A stretch of 64,000 nucleotides of DNA from CAVOAK01 sp965217615 (GTDB taxonomy: Bacteria > Pseudomonadota > Alphaproteobacteria > UBA8366 > CAVOAK01): contig CBDCIT010000018.1 in the NCBI GenBank assembly GCA_965217615.1, forward strand, positions 62,001-126,000, read 5' to 3'. Positions 18,092 to 25,948 of this stretch are shown piece by piece; positions within the stretch are counted from its first letter, which is position 1; each line of letters opens with the position of its first letter. Below the pieces are notes generated by a model. It did not search any database. It was given only the letters and a program-made list of their open reading frames with translations, and was not told the DNA's origin. The position numbers and the translations under genes were made by a program.

Positions 18092-19563
18092 GGCGAGTTC
18101 AATCGGTCGTCGCAACACTCTGGCATAGGAGGTTGCTATGACGGTACGCAGACGGCGGTCGGATCGGTCTGGACGGAGCAAGTTGCATTCGCCAGGTCGA
18201 CCGGATTCGGCACGGCGTGAGGAGCTTGTTCGGTTCTGGGCAGCGATTGCGACGGGGCGTTCGAGCGAGGACGCGGCCCGAGATGCCGGTGTATCCCCTC
18301 CGGTAGGCTCGAGGTGGGTCCGGAGGTCGGGCGGCATGCCACCATCACATTTATCGCAACCGGCCAAGCCGCTGTCAGGACGTTACCTGTCTTTCGAGGA
18401 ACGTGAGGAGATTGCTCTTCTGCACGCCCAGGGAAGAGGCATACGTCATATTGCTTGCCGGCTGGAGCGAGCACCGTCGACGATCTCCCGCGAGGTGCGG
18501 CGCAACGCGGCGACCCGAAGCGGTGGCCTGGACTACCGAGCAACGACGGCGCAGTGGCATACTGATCGGTCCGCCAAAAGGCCGAAGCCAGCCAAGCTGG
18601 CAACGAATGAGGCGCTGCGGCGCTATGTGCAGGATCGGCTTGCGGGTCGGATCTCGGCACCGGATGGAACGGTGATCGAGGGGCCACGCGTCGTCTGGAA
18701 CGGTCGTCGGCATGGGCCGCGGCAGCACAGGCGATGGGCTAGGGCCTGGAGTCCTGAGCAGATCGCGCACCGTCTTCGGATCGACTATCCTGGGGACGGG
18801 CCCGAGGATCAAGCGATGCGGATCAGTCATGAGGCGATCTATCAGGCGCTCTACGTACAGGGCCGCGGCGCACTCCGTCGTGAGCTGACCGCCTGCCTTC
18901 GCACGGGAAGGGCACTGCGCGTACCTCGGGCACGTAGCCGCCGGCGGGGAAAATCCTTCGTCACGCCTGAGATCATGATCAGTGAACGATCGGCGGAAGC
19001 AGCTGATCGGGCCGTACCCGGACACTGGGAAGGTGACCTGATCATCGGCTTGGGCAGATCGGCGATCGGCACTCTGGTGGAACGCACCACGCGGTTCACA
19101 ATGCTGCTGCATCTTCCCCGAATGGAAGGCCACGGCACCGTCCCGCGCGTGAAGAACGGGCCTGCGCTTGCCAGTCATGGGGCTGAAGCGGTTCGCGATG
19201 CCATCGCCCGGACGATCACGACATTGCCAGCGCAGCTTCGCCGCTCGCTGACCTGGGACCAGGGAGCAGAGATGGCCAGGCATGCGGATCTGCGGATCGC
19301 AACCGGCCTTCCCGTCTACTTCTGCGAACCGCACAGCCCTTGGCAACGCGGAACGAACGAGAACACCAATGGACTGCTTCGACAGTACTTCCCGAAAGGA
19401 ACCGATCTGAGCGCACACAGTCCGGACGTACTCGCAGTTGTTGCTGACGCGCTCAATACACGGCCCCGCAAGACCCTCGGATGGAGAACTCCTGCCGAAG
19501 CTCTGGACCAGTGCTTGCAGGCCAGTCAAACTGAACGTGTTGCGACGACCGGTTGAACCCGCC
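18092..19563 (+). mobile_element. IS30-family insertion sequence
   Basis: The element is 1472 bp with 27-bp terminal inverted repeats differing at two places (left begins GGCGAGTTCAATCGG, right ends CCGGTTGAACCCGCC). CTA occurs just outside both ends (18089-18091 and 19564-19566), a 3-bp target duplication as is usual for IS30. It interrupts the 3' end of the minus-strand radical SAM gene inside a tightly coupled operon, so it may be polar on hddC, hddA and the two genes beyond. Confidence 0.9.
18138..19556 (+). CDS. IS30-family transposase
   Basis: The 472-residue DDE transposase has the IS30 helix-turn-helix (YLSFEEREEIALLHAQGRGI, then RLERAPSTISREVRRN), the HEAIYQALYVQGRGALRREL block, and the catalytic core VPGHWEGDLIIGLGRSAIG with the first Asp, LTWDQGAEMARH with the second and HSPWQRGTNENTNGLLRQYF with Glu. 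AGGAGG stands 6 bases before ATG 18138. It appears intact and fills the element, so it could still be mobile. Confidence 0.95.
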   Translation: MTVRRRRSDRSGRSKLHSPGRPDSARREELVRFWAAIATGRSSEDAARDAGVSPPVGSRWVRRSGGMPPSHLSQPAKPLSGRYLSFEEREEIALLHAQGRGIRHIACRLERAPSTISREVRRNAATRSGGLDYRATTAQWHTDRSAKRPKPAKLATNEALRRYVQDRLAGRISAPDGTVIEGPRVVWNGRRHGPRQHRRWARAWSPEQIAHRLRIDYPGDGPEDQAMRISHEAIYQALYVQGRGALRRELTACLRTGRALRVPRARSRRRGKSFVTPEIMISERSAEAADRAVPGHWEGDLIIGLGRSAIGTLVERTTRFTMLLHLPRMEGHGTVPRVKNGPALASHGAEAVRDAIARTITTLPAQLRRSLTWDQGAEMARHADLRIATGLPVYFCEPHSPWQRGTNENTNGLLRQYFPKGTDLSAHSPDVLAVVADALNTRPRKTLGWRTPAEALDQCLQASQTERVATTG

Positions 19564-21037
19564 CTATGGTCCGCCATCGCTTCGACATGGCGGCGGGTCG
19601 GCTCGCCAAATCGTGCCTCGATCATGTCGAGGTAGCGCCGCGACAAGAAGTATTCGCGAAAAGCTGCATCGCGAAAGCGCAATACGTCAGCAGACGATAA
19701 CGTCTGTGTCGGCAGCGGCGTGGCATCGTAGCTATGCTGTGAAAAACCGTTCCATGACGCTAGGAGCGCAAGACCCTGTTCGAGCGCCTGCGTGTAAAGG
19801 GGGGAGCCTGGATAGGCCATCGCCGCATAGAAGTTGGCGAACTCACAGTTGAGTTCGATGGCGAGGTCGAGCGTGTTGCGCATTGTTTCGCGCGTGTCAT
19901 CGGGCAAGCCAAAGATGAAATTGCCGATTACGCTGATGCCAGCTGCCTGAATCGCTCGCACCGTGTCGACAATGTCATCTTGGGCGAACGATTTGGCCGC
20001 GCCGTCGCGCACGTGGTCACTGCCGGATTCGATGCCAAACGCAAGCCAGCGGATGCCGGCTTGTCGCAGCCGAGCGAGCATGTGCGGCTTGACCGTGTCG
20101 ACGCGCGCATAGGCCCAGATATTGAGGTCGAGTTCAGACTCGATCAGCAGGTCGCAGATCGCGCCGACATGCCGCTCGTTGAGCACGAACATCTCGTCGA
20201 CGATTTTGATCGTCTTTATCCCATAGCGGTCATGCAGCTGCTCGATTTCAGCGACCACGTTCTCGGGTGTCCGCATGCGGTAGCGATTCGTGCCGAATGT
20301 CGCGTTGATACAGCAGAAGTTGCAGCTGTAGGGACACCCTAGTGACGTGTAGATCGAGGCATAAGGCGTGCGGCTCTTTGGATTGTCGAAACAGTGCCAA
20401 TTGTGTGCACGGTACTTTTCCATCGGCAGCAAGTCCCAAACGTCTCCGTGCAGTTCACCGTCGAGGTCGGTTATCAACGGTGCCCGCGGCGTCACGCGCA
20501 TCCTGCCGTCTTGCCAGAAGACCAGGCCGGGGATTTCGGCAAGTGCGCCGACAACGGCTCCGGCTTTTGTCCAGTCGAGTAAACCCTTGATCGTCACGGG
20601 CCCTTCGCCGACGCAAACGAAATCCACAACCTCTTCAGCCAGCGTGCGCTCCGGAAGTGCCGATGCGTGGCCGCCGACGATGACGATAGGCGTCTCGGGT
20701 ATACGGGTCTTGATTTCCCAGCATGCGTCGCCCGCGGCGGTCATCTGCTGCGTCGATGCCGATGGCTGGTGGCCCGCGGCGACGATGCAGACGAGACTTG
20801 GCGCAAGCCGACCAACTTCCGCTGCGACGTGTTCCCCGTCCCAGTTTTCCGCTTCCGCGTCGACAATCGCAACCGAATGGCCACGATCCCGCACATAACC
20901 AGCGATCAGGCGACACCAAAGCGGCGGCTCGATGGCCGTCAACGTCTCACCCAGCGCCTGATATGTGCCTTCACGGCCGCCAGGATTGATGATCAGAAGA
21001 TCGAGAGCGTCGGTCGACATATCGTCCGCCGTTTCCA

Positions 21038-21982
21038 TCAATGATTGCGGTTAGCGGTATCGCAGATCATGCGATAGCCTTTGATGAGTTCCGCAATTCC
21101 GTCTTCAAGTGAGTAAGCGGGTTTGAAGCCCGTGTCTTCGATTCGGGCGTTGGAAACGATGTAGTCGCGCTTGTCCGGGTCCTCGCCAATCGGTGCCTCG
21201 ACGAAGACGAAATGCGGTAGCTGGGACTGGATACGCTCGCACAATTCCCGCTTAGACAGATTAGCGTCGGAGAGCCCCACGTTGTAGGGATGGCCGCGCA
21301 TCGCCTTGAAGTTGTCGAGGCCATGCAGAAAAACACGGGCCACGTCCCGTACGTGTATGTAGTTACGCTTGAAATGGGCCTCGAACAAAACCACGGTGCG
21401 ATCTGTCACCGCTCTATGGACGAAGTCGTTTACAAGCAGGTCGAGACGCATGCGGGGCGACATGCCAAACACCGTCGCCAATCTGAAGCTGATCGCGTTG
21501 TCGCGCTCAAGCGCCGCTTGCTCGGCCTCGACCTTCGTTCGGCCGTAAATTGAAATGGGCTTGAGGGGTGTGTCTTCGGTGCAATGGGCGCCGTTCTTGC
21601 CGATACCATAACCACTATTGGTCGTTGGCGTGAGCAGGAGTTGGTCTTTGCTCATCAGCCTGAGGAGCGTCAATACGGCGTCACGGTTAGTGCTGACGGC
21701 GCCAATTTGATCGGCGTCACAGAGCGGAGCGCCGACGAGTGCCGCCAGCGGAAGTACGGCGTCCGCGGCCTTTACCATTGGCTTAAGCGTCGCCTCGTCT
21801 CGAGCGTCGCCATCGACGATGTCGAAGTTCGGGTCGGCGCAAAGCTGGTTAAGCGGCTTTTGCCCGTATTTGAAATTGTCGAGCACAGTGACGCTGTGTC
21901 CAGCCCCCAGAAAAGCCGGTGTCATGACCGAGCCGAGATAGCCAGCGCCACCGGTAATGAGAATCGAAAGGCCGCCGCTCAT
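21038..21982 (-). CDS. NAD-dependent sugar epimerase/dehydratase
   Basis: The 314-residue protein is an extended-SDR nucleotide-sugar enzyme. The NAD motif is ITGGAGYLGS near residue 10; the catalytic Tyr and Lys are in YGRTKVEAE, preceded by TTNSGYG, and the C-terminal half has RNYIHVRDVARVFLHG. Members carry out epimerisation, 4,6-dehydration or 4-keto reduction. I start at ATG 21982 since the ATGA there would overlap the expected stop of the DegT gene. It lies between the DegT-like enzyme and the radical SAM gene, so its substrate is probably the same nucleotide sugar. Confidence 0.85.
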   Translation of the reverse strand: MSGGLSILITGGAGYLGSVMTPAFLGAGHSVTVLDNFKYGQKPLNQLCADPNFDIVDGDARDEATLKPMVKAADAVLPLAALVGAPLCDADQIGAVSTNRDAVLTLLRLMSKDQLLLTPTTNSGYGIGKNGAHCTEDTPLKPISIYGRTKVEAEQAALERDNAISFRLATVFGMSPRMRLDLLVNDFVHRAVTDRTVVLFEAHFKRNYIHVRDVARVFLHGLDNFKAMRGHPYNVGLSDANLSKRELCERIQSQLPHFVFVEAPIGEDPDKRDYIVSNARIEDTGFKPAYSLEDGIAELIKGYRMICDTANRNH

Positions 21983-23162
21983 CCGACGCAGCCCTCGCAC
22001 AGGCTCTGTCGAGAACGCTGTAGAGCCGATCGATCTGTGGCTTCAGGTCGCGTGGCTGGTTGCCGACAAAGAAGCCGTAATCGTGGGCAATTTCGGCATT
22101 GCGCACATCGCCGACCACCTCGTTGTCGATGTGTCGGATGACGTCGTGCTTGAGAAAACAGCCGCCGGTAATCATGCGAAATCCGATACCGGCATCGCGC
22201 AACGAAGCGTGGATTCGCGATCGGTCCGGACTCAGAGTCGGATTCAGGATAATCGTGAACGAAAAGCTCGAACTACGCCCATTCTCGCGCTGCACGGTGA
22301 AGCGCCGGTCGCGGTTGAAGAGATCCTGGAAATAGGTCATGTTTCGACGGCGCAGGTCGGTCATTTCCGGCAGCTTCTTTAGCTGAGTTAGTCCCACTGC
22401 GCGCGCGAGCTCGAGTGGCCGCAGGTTGTAACCCGGCAAAATGAAACGATAGGCTTCGAAATGATCGGACGTGCTGCGTTCGAACAGCGGCGAGTCGTCG
22501 GGCAAATCCCGCGTCCAGCCGTGAGCGCGCAAAGACAGCAGTAAATGATGGAGCTCTTCGTTGTCGGTCAGCACCATGCCGCCTTCCATCGTTGAGACAT
22601 GATGCGAGAAGAAGAAACTGAAGGTATTGAGATCGCCAAACGTGCCAGTTTTTTGCCCGTTCAGTTCGGCGTCGGCTGATTCGCAATTGTCCTCGAGCAT
22701 GTAGAGCCCATGCCGGTCGGCAAAGGCGCGAATGCGATCCAGTGCCGCCGGATTGCCTAGAATATTGACGGCAACGATCATGCGCGTGCGCGGACCCAAC
22801 GCGGCTTCGAGCCGGCTGCAATCCATGTTGAGCGTATCGAGTTCGACGTCGACGAACTTAAGCTTGAGTCCGTATTGCTGAAGCGGATGGAAGGTCGTGC
22901 TCCACGAGATAGCCGGCACGATGACTTCGTCGCCGCGCTGCAGCGGTCGCTCGCGCTTGTAGCTGAGTGCCGCGACGCTCGCCAGATTGGCGGACGAGCC
23001 CGAATTGACCATGACAGCGTGGGACTTACCGAAGTACTGCGCGAACGCCGCTTCCAAGGATCGCACTTGATCGCCCATCGTGAATCGGCCGCTCTCGATG
23101 ACGCGGCTGATCGCGGCGAGTTCCTCATTGTCCCAATTGCCCGTCGCCAGTTCGTAGTCCAT
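21849..23162 (-). CDS. DegT/DnrJ-fold PLP enzyme with His for the catalytic Lys (ColD/E1-like)
   Basis: The fold is that of sugar aminotransferases: NSGSSANL at about residue 53, VIVPAISWSTTFHP, the PLP-ring Asp region MLEDNCESADAEL and YNLRPLELARAVG. Where aminotransferases have the Schiff-base lysine before EGG, this protein reads FSFFFSHHVSTMEGGMV, so His takes that place. In the known families this swap marks the 3-dehydratases ColD (GDP-sugar) and E1/RfbH (CDP-sugar), which remove the C3 hydroxyl. The frame runs about 42 codons into the epimerase gene; a one-base shift near 22005 would instead end it at TGA 21979-21981 with an ATGA overlap, giving a normal length near 395. ATG 23162 overlaps the previous stop (TGATG). 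Confidence 0.8.
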   Translation of the reverse strand: MDYELATGNWDNEELAAISRVIESGRFTMGDQVRSLEAAFAQYFGKSHAVMVNSGSSANLASVAALSYKRERPLQRGDEVIVPAISWSTTFHPLQQYGLKLKFVDVELDTLNMDCSRLEAALGPRTRMIVAVNILGNPAALDRIRAFADRHGLYMLEDNCESADAELNGQKTGTFGDLNTFSFFFSHHVSTMEGGMVLTDNEELHHLLLSLRAHGWTRDLPDDSPLFERSTSDHFEAYRFILPGYNLRPLELARAVGLTQLKKLPEMTDLRRRNMTYFQDLFNRDRRFTVQRENGRSSSFSFTIILNPTLSPDRSRIHASLRDAGIGFRMITGGCFLKHDVIRHIDNEVVGDVRNAEIAHDYGFFVGNQPRDLKPQIDRLYSVLDRACARAASDERRPFDSHYRWRWLSRLGHDTGFSGGWTQRHCARQFQIRAKAA

Positions 23163-24232
23163 CAGAACGGCCCTCGGAACTGCGTCTGGTAGGTGAGTTC
23201 TGCCTGCTCGTGATCCGGTATCCAGGTTTGCTCCTGGGGACGGACCATGGCGTAGGCTTTTTCGGCGATCGTTGCCGGATTGGGATAAAAGGCGCGTTCG
23301 AGTGTCGGCGTCGTCGGGCAGGTGGTCGGCGCAAAACCAATCCGCGCCACCGCAATGCCGCCGTCGGGACCGACCTGTTCAAGGACGGCTGCAACGATTT
23401 CCGCACTGGCACCGCAACTCGTCCAGGCGTTGTCGACGACGATGAGCCTTCCCGTGCGCTGCGCCGAGCGGACAATGGCTTCGATATCAAGCGGCACCAA
23501 CGAGATTGGATCGATCACTTCTGCGGCAACGCCTGCCTCGGCCAGCAAGCGATGCGCTCGCATGCACTCCATCGCCATGTTGGAGATTCCGACCAGCGTC
23601 ACGTCGTCGCCCTCCGCCAACGTGCGCGCCACGCCGAACGGCGTCGCGTAGAGGGCCTCGTCGACATGGGCTTCGGTCGAATATAGCAACCGGTGCTCCA
23701 CGAAGATTACCGGGTTGTTGTCGCGGATTGCGGCGATCATACAGCCCTTGGCGTCGTGGGCGTTCGACGGCGCCACGACCTTGAGGCCGGGCACATGCAT
23801 GAACATGGCATGTAGACCCTGGCTATGCTGCGCGCCCTGTCCCCAAGACTTGCCGATCATCGATCGGACGACCATCGGCACGCGGACCTGACCGCCATAC
23901 ATGTAATGGCTTTTCGCGGCCACATTGATCAGCTGGTTCATACACAGCATCATGAAGTCCATACGAATATGGACATGAACTGGCCGCATCCCCGCCATCG
24001 CGGCACCAATGGCGATACCGTTGATTGCGTCCTCGGAAAGTGGTGTTGCAACGACACGTTCATCGCCGAAACGCTCCATAAGACCGCGCGTCGAGCCCTG
24101 AATCGCCTTGTGGCCGTCGACGTCCAATCCGATCACCATGACGGAAGGATCGCGCGCCATTTCCTGTTCGACCGCCTCGCGCAACGCCGCGGCATTGGTG
24201 AGGATTCGGGTGCCGTTAACTTGCGAAGACAT
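23162..24232 (-). CDS. TPP-dependent dehydrogenase E1 beta-like subunit
   Basis: The 356-residue protein has the pyrimidine-binding transketolase domain (VIGLDVDGHKAIQGSTRGL, ATPLSEDAINGIAIGAAM with the catalytic-type Glu replaced by Asp in SEDAI, MYGGQVRVPMVVR) and the C-terminal domain (EVIDPISLVPLDIEAIVRS, RLIVVDNAWTSCGASAEI). It pairs with the alpha gene just upstream, whose 3' end it overlaps by 17 bases. Such pairs inside polysaccharide loci, without lipoyl E2 or E3 genes, are likely to transfer a two-carbon unit to a keto-sugar rather than feed central metabolism. That role is inferred. Confidence 0.8.
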   Translation of the reverse strand: MSSQVNGTRILTNAAALREAVEQEMARDPSVMVIGLDVDGHKAIQGSTRGLMERFGDERVVATPLSEDAINGIAIGAAMAGMRPVHVHIRMDFMMLCMNQLINVAAKSHYMYGGQVRVPMVVRSMIGKSWGQGAQHSQGLHAMFMHVPGLKVVAPSNAHDAKGCMIAAIRDNNPVIFVEHRLLYSTEAHVDEALYATPFGVARTLAEGDDVTLVGISNMAMECMRAHRLLAEAGVAAEVIDPISLVPLDIEAIVRSAQRTGRLIVVDNAWTSCGASAEIVAAVLEQVGPDGGIAVARIGFAPTTCPTTPTLERAFYPNPATIAEKAYAMVRPQEQTWIPDHEQAELTYQTQFRGPF

Positions 24233-25169
24233 GGCTGGTTAAGGCCTCCTCAGAGGGAAACGGGCTCGATTCCGCGAAAGCCATTGCGTCGGCGATCATC
24301 TCCTCGATTTCGGCGTCGATACGCACGCGTGCGTCGTCGTCGATCATTGTGCCGCAGCGAACAACTGCGTCACGCGCCTGCCAGGGCTCGAGCTCATCGC
24401 GCGTGCGATATCCGTCGTCATAATCTTCGTTTGGGCCGACATGTTCGCGCCAGCGGTAGGTCATGCATTCGATGAATTCGGGACCGCCGCCGGCGCGGAT
24501 GCGCTTCCCTGCCGCCGCCGCCGCGCGCCGAACCGCCAGCACATCGGCCCCATCGACTTGGTTTGCTGGCACGCCGAATACAGAGACGCGGTTGCACAGA
24601 TCGAGGTTCGCCCAACGGCGTTCGATCGGCGTGTGGATGGCGTATTGGTTGTTCTCACAAACGAACAGCACGGGCAGTGCCTTGAGCGCAGCGAAGTTGA
24701 GGGTCTCGTAAAACGCACCTTCCTCGGTCGCGCCGTCGCCGAAGAAGGCGGAAACGAATCGTTTTTTGCCTTCACGCTTGAGCGCCAGCGCATAGCCGGC
24801 AGCGACAGGCACGGTCGTGCCGACGACTGCCGATGCACCGAGTACGTGCCGGTCCATGGCGATCAGATGCATTGAACCGCCCTTGCCGCCGGTGGTTCCT
24901 GTCACTTTGCCAAAGAGTTCGGCCATGAAAGCTTTGAGATCGCCGCCTTTGGCCAGATAGACCGCGTGTCCGCGATATGTAGCTGAGACCACATCGTCTG
25001 GATGCAGGGTGTCGCACACACCAACCGCTACAGCCTCTTGGCCAATCGATAAGTGGACCGGGCTCTTGATGCGATCATGCGGGTAGGCGCGCGCAACTTC
25101 CTCCTCGACGCGACGGACGAGCCGGAGGCCGCGGTAAATACGCTCCAGGTCATCGGATGCTAGAGGCAC
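24216..25169 (-). CDS. TPP-dependent dehydrogenase E1 alpha-like subunit
   Basis: This is the first gene of the minus-strand run. It starts at GTG 25169 with GGGGAG 9 bases upstream. The 317-residue product carries the TPP-binding motif FFGDGATEEGAFYETLNFAAL and VLFVCENNQYAIHTP, the RGHAVYLAKGG segment with an active-site His, and the phosphorylation-loop-like YRWREHVGPNEDYDDGYR. It is complete for this family. With the beta subunit it should form an alpha2beta2 enzyme that decarboxylates a 2-keto acid and hands the two-carbon unit to an acceptor. No E2 or E3 gene is nearby. Confidence 0.82.
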   Translation of the reverse strand: MPLASDDLERIYRGLRLVRRVEEEVARAYPHDRIKSPVHLSIGQEAVAVGVCDTLHPDDVVSATYRGHAVYLAKGGDLKAFMAELFGKVTGTTGGKGGSMHLIAMDRHVLGASAVVGTTVPVAAGYALALKREGKKRFVSAFFGDGATEEGAFYETLNFAALKALPVLFVCENNQYAIHTPIERRWANLDLCNRVSVFGVPANQVDGADVLAVRRAAAAAGKRIRAGGGPEFIECMTYRWREHVGPNEDYDDGYRTRDELEPWQARDAVVRCGTMIDDDARVRIDAEIEEMIADAMAFAESSPFPSEEALTSHVFAS

Positions 25170-25491
25170 GCAATGCTTCTCCCCAGTGGCGGTTCACTCG
25201 AGAGAATCGTTATGCAATATCAGAGCCGTATTGACGATTTGACCGGGTGAATTTGCGCCGCAAATATTCTGCCGGCGAAGTCTCTGTAAGTCTGCTGAGT
25301 AAATGAAGCCGTAGGTGACAAGGCCTCGGAGACCGAAGAGTGGATTTTCAGGACGCGTTGCGCCAGGCGTTGTCAACTTTATCAATCACAATCCTTGAGT
25401 GGGGAGCTCACATGCTCATGGCCGGTGCGGCGATCGGAAGACCACGCTCTCAATTGGCGAAAAAGGCAGGAGGTTTCCGGTCTACAGCCGC
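25170..25491. other. Gap between the sugar operon and hemerythrin gene
   Basis: About 320 bases without a supported gene. It should contain the promoter of the minus-strand sugar operon. I find no convincing promoter hexamers or terminator hairpin. Confidence 0.4.
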
Positions 25492-25905
25492 TCAGGTCTT
25501 CTCTGACTTTGCCTTTTCTTCCAGGAATTCCTTGAAGTCCAAATCCGTCGTGATGACATCGTCCATCAGGAAGAACAAAAGCTCTTTGCGGAGGCTTTCG
25601 CGGGCCAACTCGTTTTCTCCAGCCATGCGCGCGAATTCGAGCATATGCTCCATTTTGGTACTTAGGCCTCTGTGATGTTCCCTATGAGTCTCAACGCTCG
25701 GGTAGCCGAGCTTGATCAGAAATGCTTCCTCTCTCGCGAAATGCGCCTTCGCCGCCTGCACGAAATCGGGCACCAGGTGCCTGCAATCGCCCGCTTTATC
25801 GTCATCGATCGCCTGAACGATTTGATTGAGGATATCGGCCAATTGCTGGTGGTCCTTATCGAGCGCTTCGCACTCCAGCAAGAATGAGGAAGTCAGTTCG
25901 ACCAT
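25492..25905 (-). CDS. Bacteriohemerythrin-like protein lacking one iron-ligand His
   Basis: This 137-residue four-helix bundle binds a di-iron site that carries O2 or senses oxygen. Ligands appear in order: DKDHQQL near residue 17, HFAREE with His and Glu, and HREHH with the HxxxH pair. The last helix, which normally reads HIxxxD, reads DVITTD, so the His is Asp while the bridging Asp is kept. A five-coordinate or altered iron site, or a non-oxygen role, is possible. It is a single gene next to an iron-uptake operon, with no fused signalling domain. Confidence 0.8.
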   Translation of the reverse strand: MVELTSSFLLECEALDKDHQQLADILNQIVQAIDDDKAGDCRHLVPDFVQAAKAHFAREEAFLIKLGYPSVETHREHHRGLSTKMEHMLEFARMAGENELARESLRKELLFFLMDDVITTDLDFKEFLEEKAKSEKT

Positions 25906-25948
25906 TTGAAATATCCTCCAATAAGGCAGCGCAAACGGAATTCGTACT

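Larger units (their letters stand above)
18046..21038 (-). pseudogene. B12-type radical SAM enzyme interrupted by an IS30 element
   Basis: ATG 21038 shares a base with the epimerase stop (TGATG). An N-terminal Rossmann domain (LLIINPGG, VCIVAAG, IVGGHASALPERTLAEE) precedes the radical SAM core with cysteines in CPYSCNFC near residue 240, WLAFGIESGSD and FIFGLPDDTRETM. The last host codons before the IS read VEAMADH. Excising 18092-19563 and one CTA copy continues as SLRRRLFDSDELAA and a TGA at 18046-18048 overlapping the hddC start. The insertion therefore replaces only the last 16 residues, and the truncated protein now runs about 390 codons antisense through the IS. The catalytic part is complete, so activity could survive. 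Confidence 0.82.

Noticed and set aside
18375..19556. Several hundred residues of minus-strand frame through the IS30 element
   Set aside because: This is the radical SAM frame running antisense through the transposase; it has no family resemblance and ends where the IS sequence allows.
23162..25169. Pyruvate dehydrogenase E1 of central metabolism
   Set aside because: No E2 or E3 gene is near, and the pair is translationally linked to nucleotide-sugar genes.
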